Shown here: piece after piece, positions 10,584-18,051 of the stretch
Layout of the letters: each line of letters opens with the position of its first letter
Position numbering within the stretch: the stretch's first letter is position 1
Assembly: GCA_944384995.1 (NCBI GenBank)
Contig: CALWVN010000001.1
Span: 1-64,000, forward strand
DNA: 64,000 bases
Source: an uncultured Clostridia bacterium
GTDB lineage: Bacteria > Bacillota > Clostridia > Oscillospirales > Acutalibacteraceae
Reading direction: 5' to 3'
The notes under the pieces: model-generated
Database searches by the model: none
The model's input: only the letters and a program-made list of their open reading frames with translations
Told to the model about the DNA's origin: nothing
Translations under genes and position numbers: made by a program

Positions 10584-11546
10584 TCACTTCTCCGCAAACG
10601 AATCCTTCCAAATGCCATCCAGCAAATTGCACGACGCCCGGAATTTGGTGAGTTCTTCTTTCTCAAGTTCCAGCGTCAGCACCTCGCGCACGCCTTCGCG
10701 CCCGAGAATGCACGGCACGCCCGCGAACACATCGTGCACGCCGTATTCCCCGTCGAGCCGCACCGAAACGGTTAAAATGCTGTTCTCCCCGCCGAAGATC
10801 GCCTTGACGATGCGCACGAGCGCAAGCCCGATACCGTAATACGTCGCGCTTTTCGCCTGAATGATCTTATAGGCGGCTTTGGTGACGTTTTCGGCGATCT
10901 CGTCGAGCGCGGCGGCGGTGTATTTTTCGGGCTGCCCTGCGAGGATCTCCCGAATCGGCTTTGTGCCGACGAGGGCTTGCGACCACGGTGTCATTTCGCT
11001 GTCGCCGTGCTCCCCGATGACATAGGCGTGCACATTCTTTGGATCGACCGTGAAATATTCGCCCAAAAGGTAGCGAAGCCGCGCGGTGTCGAGCGTCGTA
11101 CCCGAGCCGATGACCTTGCGGCTCGGAAAGCCCGAAAGGCGGTGCACCACGCGCGTCATGATGTCCACGGGGTTGGTCGCCACAAGGAAGATCCCGTCAA
11201 AGCCTGATTCGAGCACGGGCGCGACGATGCTTTCAAATACCGCACGGTTGCGCTGCAAAAGCGAGATGCGGTCTTCGCCCGGCTTTTGCGAAACGCCTGC
11301 GCAGATTACCACGATGTCTGCGTCTGCGCAGTCGCCGTAGTCTCCGGCCGCGATCTTCATGTTTGTCTTGGCAAAGGCAAGCCCGTGGTTTAAGTCCATG
11401 GCTTCGCCCAAAGCCTTTTCGCGGTTGATGTCAATGAGCACCATCTCGTCGCACGCCCCGTCGCATAAAAGCGCGTACGCAAAGCTCATGCCGACAAAGC
11501 CCGTGCCCACAATGGCGACCTTTTTTGTAAATCCGTTATCTTTCAT
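10584..11546 (-). CDS. ldh: L-lactate dehydrogenase
   Basis: 320 residues, the usual LDH length. Reduces pyruvate to L-lactate with NADH, regenerating NAD during fermentation. Visible motifs are the Rossmann loop VAIVGTGFVGMSFAYAL, the NAD-binding Asp in LIDINREKA, ATNPVDIMT, the substrate segment SGTTLDTARLRYLL and the active-site His in GEHGDSE. The ATG at 11546 is chosen because GGAGG lies 5 bases upstream; an ATG 5 codons earlier has no ribosome site. It follows asnB on the same strand with 56 bases between, which hold a hairpin reaching the ribosome site. Confidence 0.96.
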   Translation of the reverse strand: MKDNGFTKKVAIVGTGFVGMSFAYALLCDGACDEMVLIDINREKALGEAMDLNHGLAFAKTNMKIAAGDYGDCADADIVVICAGVSQKPGEDRISLLQRNRAVFESIVAPVLESGFDGIFLVATNPVDIMTRVVHRLSGFPSRKVIGSGTTLDTARLRYLLGEYFTVDPKNVHAYVIGEHGDSEMTPWSQALVGTKPIREILAGQPEKYTAAALDEIAENVTKAAYKIIQAKSATYYGIGLALVRIVKAIFGGENSILTVSVRLDGEYGVHDVFAGVPCILGREGVREVLTLELEKEELTKFRASCNLLDGIWKDSFAEK

Positions 11547-11555
11547 GTGTTCCTC

Positions 11556-11591
11556 CGGCAAGACTAAACTTTTATACCGTTAGTCTTGCCG
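11556..11591 (-). promoter_or_regulatory. 12-bp inverted repeat abutting the ldh ribosome site
   Basis: CGGCAAGACTAA (11556-11567) pairs perfectly with TTAGTCTTGCCG (11580-11591) around a 12-base loop. In ldh mRNA the 3' arm runs into the GGAGG at 11552-11556. No T-run follows on the minus strand, so it is not an asnB terminator. It could be an mRNA element or a DNA operator. It does not match the Rex consensus (TTGTGA-N6-TCACAA). Confidence 0.55.
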
Positions 11592-11602
11592 AAAAACGGC
11601 GG

Positions 11603-13438
11603 TTAAATCCAAATTTCGGGCCGGTATTTTTCGAGCCAATAGTTGACCTGCACAAAATAAGCGATGGTCTGCGGTGTGGTCATCAGCTGCCCGTACCACG
11701 GCTGCTGAACATCCTGTGTCATCAGATCCTGAAGCGCCGATTTCTTGACAATTTGGAACAACGGCGCCCGGGTGTTGTCAAGCACCTTTTGCAGCTCCCG
11801 CCGCACCGCCGCAAGGTACGCGGGGTTGTGCGTTTTCGGATACGGGCTTTTCTTGCGCCACAAAATTTCCTCGGGCAAAAGACCTTTGACCGCCTCGCGC
11901 AAAAGCCCTTTTTCATAGTGCTTGTAGTCCTTGAATTCCCACGGAACGGTATACAGGTATTCCGCAATGCGGTAGTCGCAGAACGGCACGCGCACCTCCA
12001 GCGCGTTATACATGCTCATGCGGTCCTTGCGGTCGAGCAGCGTCTGCATGAACCAGTCTAAATTGAGCTTCATCATCTCTTTCATGCGCGCTTCGGTGGC
12101 GGAAAGCCCCGCGCATTTGTCGGCGGCGGCGACTGTGTCGGCATATTTTTGGTAGACGAACTCCTCCGCGTGCAGCTTGCGTGCCAAATCGTCCTGCAAA
12201 AAGCTCTTGCGGTAGGAGGTGGACTGCGCCCACGGGAAGCCCTCGCGCAGGCGGATGGTCTCATCGCGGTACCATGGGTACCCGCCGAAGATCTCATCCG
12301 CGCATTCGCCTGAAAGTGCCACCGTGCCGTATTTTTTGATCTCCTTGCAGAACAGCAACAGCGAACTGTCCACATCTGCCATGCCGGGCAGATCACGTGC
12401 ATCCACCGCCAGATACAGCGCCGCGACCAGATCCTCGGTGTCAAGCGTGATGAGGTGGTTCTGCGCATGCAGATAGTCGTTCATCAGACCCACGAACTGC
12501 GAATCGCTGTTGGGCTGGAATTTGCTTTTCTTAAAATAAAGATCGTTATCCTTGTAGGTGACGGTGAAGGTGTGCAGCTGCTCGCCGCGTGCGGTAAATT
12601 CGCGGTCGGCAACAGAGGAAATGATGCTCGAATCGAGTCCCCCCGAAAGGAAGGTACACACGGGTACGTCGGAGACAAGCTGGCGCTGCACCGCATCCGT
12701 GACAAGGTAGCGCACCTTTTCCACGGTTTGCTCGAAGGTGTCGGTAAACGGGCGGTCACAAAGTGCCCAATAGCGGGAAACGTGCAGACCGTCTCTGTCC
12801 AAATAGGCGCAGTGCGCGGGCGGCAGCTCGCAGACATCCTGGAACACGCCGCAGCCGGGCGTTCGCCCGGGACCTAAGAGCATGACCTCCGCCACCGAAT
12901 TCAAGTCGAGCCGCGCGGACAGCTTCCCGCTTGCGAACAACGCTTTAATTTCGGAGGCGAACAGGAAATGCGTGTCTGTGCGCGCATAAAACAGGGGCTT
13001 CACCCCAATGCGGTCGCGCGCCAAAAACAGCCGTCGGTTTTGTTCGTCCCAAACGACAAAGGCGAAAATGCCGTTGAAGTGCTCCACACAGTGTTCTTTC
13101 CATTCTAAAAACGCTTTGAGCACGACCTCCGTGTCTCCGTGCGAACGAAAGGTGTGCCCGGCGCTTTGCAGCTCGCCGCGAAGCTCCGCCGTGTTGTAAA
13201 GCTCGCCGTTGTAGATAAGCGTGTACGTGTTTTCATTGTATGTCTGCGTCATCGGCTGCCGGCCGTTTTCGCGGTCAAGCACCACAAGGCGCGTGTGCAA
13301 AAGCGCGCAGTTGTCATCAAAATAGGCCCCGTCCTGATCGGGCCCGCGTGGCGTTAGCACCTTCTGCATGCGCAAAAACGCGTTCTTTTCGTCTTGTATG
13401 TTGCAAATATAGGACACCGCACCCGCAATGCCGCACAT
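11603..13438 (-). CDS. asnB: Asparagine synthetase, glutamine-hydrolysing
   Basis: 611 residues with two domains. The N-terminal class II glutaminase begins MCGIAGAV, so Cys2 becomes the nucleophile after Met removal, and its RLVVLD and YNGELYN motifs follow. The C-terminal synthetase domain carries the ATP pyrophosphatase motif FLSGGLDSSII and SGECADEIFGGYPWY. It converts aspartate, glutamine and ATP to asparagine. AGGGG precedes the ATG. The length and both active sites are intact. It could belong to an asnB-like subgroup making another amide, but the neighbours give no hint of that. Confidence 0.93.
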   Translation of the reverse strand: MCGIAGAVSYICNIQDEKNAFLRMQKVLTPRGPDQDGAYFDDNCALLHTRLVVLDRENGRQPMTQTYNENTYTLIYNGELYNTAELRGELQSAGHTFRSHGDTEVVLKAFLEWKEHCVEHFNGIFAFVVWDEQNRRLFLARDRIGVKPLFYARTDTHFLFASEIKALFASGKLSARLDLNSVAEVMLLGPGRTPGCGVFQDVCELPPAHCAYLDRDGLHVSRYWALCDRPFTDTFEQTVEKVRYLVTDAVQRQLVSDVPVCTFLSGGLDSSIISSVADREFTARGEQLHTFTVTYKDNDLYFKKSKFQPNSDSQFVGLMNDYLHAQNHLITLDTEDLVAALYLAVDARDLPGMADVDSSLLLFCKEIKKYGTVALSGECADEIFGGYPWYRDETIRLREGFPWAQSTSYRKSFLQDDLARKLHAEEFVYQKYADTVAAADKCAGLSATEARMKEMMKLNLDWFMQTLLDRKDRMSMYNALEVRVPFCDYRIAEYLYTVPWEFKDYKHYEKGLLREAVKGLLPEEILWRKKSPYPKTHNPAYLAAVRRELQKVLDNTRAPLFQIVKKSALQDLMTQDVQQPWYGQLMTTPQTIAYFVQVNYWLEKYRPEIWI

Positions 13439-13532
13439 AAAACCACCCCTGTTGCTTTTTATTCCATTCTATGACGCGGCAGAGGGGCGTTGTGCAATTT
13501 TTCATATACGTGCGGATGAAAACCCGCCTCTA

Positions 13533-13561
13533 TTGACAAAATAGTAAAAAAAGCGTAAAAT
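13533..13561 (+). promoter_or_regulatory. Promoter of the sugar-phosphate transferase gene
   Basis: TTGACA (13533-13538), 17-bp spacer, TAAAAT (13556-13561). It gives a leader of about 140 bases in which no clear structure was seen. Confidence 0.7.
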
Positions 13562-13709
13562 AATCTCAAATTTTCCACAATCTTACCGCACTGCGGATTT
13601 ACCGGGCAGCGTTTTGCGCCGTTCGAAACACAAAAGAATGGGCGATTTTTCTGTGCCGATGCGCGCAGAAACACGCCATCCAAGAAGCAGGGGGATCGTC
13701 TGCAACGAT

Positions 13710-15200
13710 ATGAAAATATTAAAAAAATTTCAGAAAACCATAGTACTGCTTTTAAAGCTGCTGTTGTTTTTCTGCCTGTTCTGTATTTTTTTCCTGATCT
13801 TCGGCAATGAAAACGAGTGGTTGCTGCGTCCGTCGCGGACGGCGGCGATCACGATGCTGACCTTTGCCGTTTTGGGCATCGCGCTTATGTCCGTTTACGG
13901 CGGCTATAAGATCGGTATTTTAAAAAGCAAACCGATCATCCACTCCATGACGCTTGCCACCTTTTTTACGGACATCATCACCCATTTGCAGCTTTGCATC
14001 ATGAACACAAACGCCGCGAACAATCAGACCTTCCGGTATGAGGATGTGCATCTTCTGCTGCTGGTCATGCTGTTGCAATTCGTGGTGATTGTGTTTTTTG
14101 CTTATTTCGGCAACTATGTGTTTTTCACGATCAATTCGCCCGAAAAGTGCTGCGTGGTGACGTCGTCGAAATACGCGCTCAATAACATCGTGCCCAAGAT
14201 CCGCAAATATAAAAAGCAGTATCGCATTACGGATATGGTGCTGTATACGGACGAGCATCTGTTTGACATCATCAACCGCAGCGACACGGTGTTTCTTTAC
14301 GATGTGCCCATGCCGACGCGCACGATGCTGATCGAATACTGCTACGCCAACAACAAGAATATCTATTATAATTTTGAGATGTGCGATGTCGTTTCCTTGC
14401 GCGGGCGCACATCCATTCTTGATGACAAGCCCTTGGTTGCCGCGCAGGTCGGGGGCTTGACCGCCGAGCAGACGATCCTCAAGCGCGCGATGGATCTGAT
14501 CATTTCCGCGCTCGCGCTGGTGGTAACGAGTCCTATCATGCTCGCCTGCGCCATTGCCATTAAGGCGGAGGACGGCGGTAAGGTCTTTTTCAGGCAGAAG
14601 CGCGCCACGCTCGGCGGCAAGATCTTTGAAGTGTATAAATTCCGCACCATGCGTGAGGCGGGCTCGGTCAACCGTTCTGTTACGGAGGATGACGACCGCA
14701 TCACCCGCGTCGGCAGGGTTTTGCGCAAATTCCGCATTGACGAACTGCCGCAGATTATCAATATATTCAAAGGCGAAATGAGCGTCGTCGGCCCGCGCCC
14801 CGAAATGATCGAAAATGTGGATGAATATACAAAGGAGCTGCCCGAATTCAGCTACCGTTTGCGGGTCAAAGCCGGCCTTACGGGCTACGCGCAGATCATG
14901 GGCAAATACAATACCTCTCCAAAAGATAAGCTCGTGATGGATCTTATGTATATCGAGCATTACAGCATTTGGGGCGACATCAAGCTGATTTTGCAGACGT
15001 TCACCGTATTCCTCAAGGCATCTGACAGTACTGAGGCGTTTAAGCACGGTGAGGATTTTGACTTCTTTACCTCATGCGAAGCGCAGACGAACGAGCAAGA
15101 TGGAGAAGGTGAAGAAACGACTGCACCTGCACAAGAGGAGCTGCCTGAAGCGCAGCCCCCGGAAGGAACCATAGAGGAAACGAATACCCCCGAAGCGTAA
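13710..15200 (+). CDS. Polyprenyl-phosphate sugar-1-phosphate transferase (WbaP/EpsL type)
   Basis: 496 residues. N-terminal hydrophobic segments (about residues 8-30, 45-65 and 110-135) are followed by a central nucleotide-binding-like region. The conserved C-terminal bacterial sugar transferase domain begins LKRAMDLIISALALVVTSPI, then GGKVFFRQKRATLGGKIFEVYKFRTM, the DELPQ motif, VVGPRPEM and RLRVKAGLTGYAQ. These enzymes load the first sugar phosphate onto undecaprenyl phosphate to start exopolysaccharide or capsule units. No other glycosyltransferase lies nearby, so it is an orphan initiator. A roughly 40-residue Glu/Pro/Thr-rich acidic tail after the domain is unusual. The start at 13710 is favoured over an upstream one because the membrane segment begins there, but its ribosome site is distant. 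Confidence 0.88.
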   Translation: MKILKKFQKTIVLLLKLLLFFCLFCIFFLIFGNENEWLLRPSRTAAITMLTFAVLGIALMSVYGGYKIGILKSKPIIHSMTLATFFTDIITHLQLCIMNTNAANNQTFRYEDVHLLLLVMLLQFVVIVFFAYFGNYVFFTINSPEKCCVVTSSKYALNNIVPKIRKYKKQYRITDMVLYTDEHLFDIINRSDTVFLYDVPMPTRTMLIEYCYANNKNIYYNFEMCDVVSLRGRTSILDDKPLVAAQVGGLTAEQTILKRAMDLIISALALVVTSPIMLACAIAIKAEDGGKVFFRQKRATLGGKIFEVYKFRTMREAGSVNRSVTEDDDRITRVGRVLRKFRIDELPQIINIFKGEMSVVGPRPEMIENVDEYTKELPEFSYRLRVKAGLTGYAQIMGKYNTSPKDKLVMDLMYIEHYSIWGDIKLILQTFTVFLKASDSTEAFKHGEDFDFFTSCEAQTNEQDGEGEETTAPAQEELPEAQPPEGTIEETNTPEA

Positions 15201-15236
15201 ACATGCACTTAAAAATCTGAAAAAGTGCAAGCAAAA

Positions 15237-15285
15237 CCCGCCGCCGTGCCAGCAGCACGGCGGCGGGTTGATTTGATTTTTGTAT
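15237..15285. terminator. Bidirectional terminator between convergent genes
   Basis: A 13-bp perfect stem CCCGCCGCCGTGC/GCACGGCGGCGGG (15237-15249 with 15255-15267), with T-rich sequence downstream on the plus strand and TTTTGC on the minus strand. Confidence 0.85.
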
Positions 15286-15289
15286 TCTA

Positions 15290-16405
15290 TCAGCCGATCG
15301 TAAAGGTGACGACATCGCGTATGGAGGTTTCCAGAGATACCGAAGTCGAAGTGGTGCCGAGAATAGAGGACGTTGTCACGGACAGGTCGTTTGTCAGCGT
15401 ATAGGGCATGGAGAACACCGCGGAGATGAGCATGTCGGTATCGGCATCCACCACGCATGTCAGCGTGCAGTCCGCATAATTGCAGTTGACGGCGGTGATG
15501 TAGCCTGCATATTGCGCATAATCCGAGGACAGCAGCATGGAACGGTACTGCGATTCGGTCGTAAGCATCGGGAACACCTTGCCGAGCGGTGTGAGCGCTG
15601 CGCTTTTCGGCAGTGCGAACGACGCACCCGGGCAGGTCAGCGTAAGCGTATACGTGCTGTCGCCAAGCTGCATGGCGGCAGCGGAAACATCACTTGCGGT
15701 AATATCCCCGCGAAGCTCCCCGTAGCTCGGATATACATCCGTCAAATCCGTCCCGGCAGCGTATACCACATCGGCTTGTGCATCGGCATATTCGGTGCTG
15801 TCGTTTTTCAATGCGTTGAGATCGGCGTTGTTATTAAAGCTTTGGTAATCGGAACGCTGGGTTAAGCGATTAAACGGGTTTTCCACCCCGCCCGAAAACC
15901 GTGTGAAATACGTGCGGCTCATCGTAAGCCCCGGTTCGGAAACCTTCAGATTGGCACAGACGAAGTTATAGTATTGCAGGATCTTCGCTGTGTCGGTGGG
16001 TACGGCGGAATCGGTGATGCCGAACGCAGCTTCTTTAATGCTGCAAAGCTGCGCCGCACCGCGCAGGATGATGCGCACCTCGCGCAGCGAGACTGCGTCA
16101 TCGCAGTCAAAGTCCGCGGCGGCAAGCTGCCGTTCGGAAAAGCCGCGCAGCCCCGCGACGCCCTGCAAGGCGATGCGTGCATCCAGCGCATTCATTTGAC
16201 CGTCCTCGTTCACATCGCCGAGCACAAGCCCGCCGGAGGTTTGCGTATAGGTCTGCACGGCGGTGGACAGCTTTTCCTCAATATAGGCGTTTGCGCTGCG
16301 GGACAACAGGTGCTCTGACACAGCGTTTGTGCCAAGCGGCACCGCGAGCAGGACTGCGCACGCCGCGCAGGCAGCTCCAAACAGCCGTTTGGTATGTTTT
16401 TTCAA
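15290..16405 (-). CDS. Secreted protein with an N-terminal dockerin-like domain
   Basis: 371 residues from a TTG at 16405, chosen because GGAGG lies 8 bases upstream; the ATG 14 codons earlier has no ribosome site. A signal peptide (KKHTKRLFG, then a hydrophobic run ending near residue 29) is followed at about 62-118 by a dockerin-like pair of calcium loops: DVNEDGQMNALDA and DFDCDDAVSLREV. The rest, about 250 residues, contains alternating strands typical of a beta-rich fold and is not recognised. Dockerins normally sit at an enzyme's C-terminus and bind a cohesin; here the domain is N-terminal and no cohesin is visible. The function is unknown. It is divergent from the PTS gene. Confidence 0.7.
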   Translation of the reverse strand: MKKHTKRLFGAACAACAVLLAVPLGTNAVSEHLLSRSANAYIEEKLSTAVQTYTQTSGGLVLGDVNEDGQMNALDARIALQGVAGLRGFSERQLAAADFDCDDAVSLREVRIILRGAAQLCSIKEAAFGITDSAVPTDTAKILQYYNFVCANLKVSEPGLTMSRTYFTRFSGGVENPFNRLTQRSDYQSFNNNADLNALKNDSTEYADAQADVVYAAGTDLTDVYPSYGELRGDITASDVSAAAMQLGDSTYTLTLTCPGASFALPKSAALTPLGKVFPMLTTESQYRSMLLSSDYAQYAGYITAVNCNYADCTLTCVVDADTDMLISAVFSMPYTLTNDLSVTTSSILGTTSTSVSLETSIRDVVTFTIG

Positions 16406-16499
16406 GGCGACCGCCTCCAAAATCTGTATTCGCAACCATAATACCATACCGAAACGAAAAACTCAAGCTTTCATGCCAAAATATGGCTTGCGCGTAAGG

Positions 16500-16528
16500 T
16501 TGCAAAATATTGGAAAGCATGCTATGAT
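16500..16528 (+). promoter_or_regulatory. Promoter of the PTS/beta-helix operon
   Basis: TTGCAA (16500-16505), 17-bp spacer, TATGAT (16523-16528), 30 bases before the start codon. GGAGG at 16547-16551 is the ribosome site. Confidence 0.75.
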
Positions 16529-16557
16529 AGAAACATCTTTTTCTACGGAGGCATACG

Positions 16558-18051
16558 ATGCTGAAAAACGAGATCATCGGGTACCGCAAAAATATCCATC
16601 GCGCCACGGCGATCCTGTTTATCGTGCAGCTCTTTGGGGCGCTCGGCGCAGGGTTTTTCTTTGTGGTGCAGAATATCTTAGGCGTAGAGCATATCTTAGG
16701 TGCGACCGAACCGCAGAATGAGAATATTCTGTGGTTCATTTTGTTTTGGGGAACGGATTTCTTCTTTGTCGCGCTGGCGGTCGTGCTCTCCTACCTGATC
16801 GCGGGGCTGCCCGCTGTCGCGCCGGCTATGGCGCTCGGCATTTATTTCGCGCATTTTGCGGGCACGCCCGTCGCGGCGGTGAATATGTATACTTCGTATT
16901 TTGCGACGCCGCTCAACCACGGCGGCGGCGTCAACATCGGTTATATGGGGTATTTGATTTTAGCCGTGTTTCTGTCTTATTGCATCAAATACCTGTTTAT
17001 CGCATGGAACAACTGCAAAGAGTCGCTCGGTGCAAAAATGGATCGCTCTTTTGCAAAACGGCGTGAAGCGGGTAAGAAAATGCCCGAGGGTTTAACGGGT
17101 GTCGGCATTTTAGAACAGGTGGATCTCATTGTTTTAGTGCTCATCATGCCCGTAGTCGCTGCGGCTCTGACATTTTTGCTGGTGCATTACGGCATTGAAG
17201 TTCCCTTTAACGCACTCGGCGAGGCGCTGCAGGCGCCGCTCACAGAGCTTTCGGGCGTTTCCGTCGTGCTGTGCGCGGCTTGTATGGGGCTGATGATCGG
17301 TTTTGATCTGATCGGGCCGATCTCCATGTCCGCGTTCGCGGTCGCCGTCGCGGCCTTCTTCGACGGGAACGCACAGCTGATGACCATTTACGGTGCGTGC
17401 TTTATCACCATCGGCTGGATCCCGCTGATGACCGTCCTGCTGCAAAAGATCACGAAAAAAGGCGGCAAGGCGGATACGGACGACTTCAACCTCGCGGCCA
17501 GTGGCCCGATCAACGCCTTTTTTGAGAATGTGAAGCTCACCGTGGCGTTTTCCATGCCGTATGCGTATAGAAGCCCTCTGACCGTCATTCCCGGCTATAT
17601 GCTCGGCGCGGCGGCAACGGGTGTTCTGACTGCCGCATTCGGTATCGTCAACACCGCGTATCTTACGGAGCTACCGAAATACGGCAACGGCGAGACCTTT
17701 GCCGAAATGTTTTCACGTGAGGAGATCTACATATCCTTCACGCTGCCGCTTCGCTCGGGCGATTGGCTGACCTGCCGCATCCCGCTGTTTTTCATCATCC
17801 TGTTCGGCGCGCTCGTCGGCGGCGCGTGCATGCTGCTGTTTAAGGAACTTGCCTACCGCGCGCAGAAAAAGCGCGGCACGTATGTGGAGACCGATGGGGA
17901 TATGGTGCTCGAATTCCGCCGCTATGCGCAGAAGCTTTGGGTGCCGTTTAAGCAAAGCCGCGGCAAGCTGCCGGAAAATTACGCGGGCAGGGAAGAAAGT
18001 ACAGATAAGATTTCATCGGGGACGGTTTCAAAAGGCGGGGGAAAGAGATGA
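16558..18051 (+). CDS. Orphan fructose-type PTS IIC membrane component
   Basis: 497 residues, roughly ten hydrophobic segments. Family signs are the GLMIGFDLIGPISMSAF segment (like GAMMAFDMGGPVNKAA of FruA) and FSMPYAYRSPLTVIPGYMLG (like PF...DPLRVIP), both part of the EIIC sugar-binding region. It would be the membrane channel for a sugar phosphorylated by the PTS, but no IIA or IIB domain is fused or encoded nearby, and the last 80 residues are a polar cytoplasmic tail without a Cys or His phosphorylation motif. It may borrow IIA/IIB from elsewhere or transport without phosphorylation. The stop overlaps the next start (ATGA), tying it to the beta-helix enzyme. Confidence 0.72.
   Translation: MLKNEIIGYRKNIHRATAILFIVQLFGALGAGFFFVVQNILGVEHILGATEPQNENILWFILFWGTDFFFVALAVVLSYLIAGLPAVAPAMALGIYFAHFAGTPVAAVNMYTSYFATPLNHGGGVNIGYMGYLILAVFLSYCIKYLFIAWNNCKESLGAKMDRSFAKRREAGKKMPEGLTGVGILEQVDLIVLVLIMPVVAAALTFLLVHYGIEVPFNALGEALQAPLTELSGVSVVLCAACMGLMIGFDLIGPISMSAFAVAVAAFFDGNAQLMTIYGACFITIGWIPLMTVLLQKITKKGGKADTDDFNLAASGPINAFFENVKLTVAFSMPYAYRSPLTVIPGYMLGAAATGVLTAAFGIVNTAYLTELPKYGNGETFAEMFSREEIYISFTLPLRSGDWLTCRIPLFFIILFGALVGGACMLLFKELAYRAQKKRGTYVETDGDMVLEFRRYAQKLWVPFKQSRGKLPENYAGREESTDKISSGTVSKGGGKR

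Noticed and set aside
13439-13532. Strong promoter for asnB
   Set aside because: TTGCAC is present on the minus strand, but no -10 box lies at a suitable distance.
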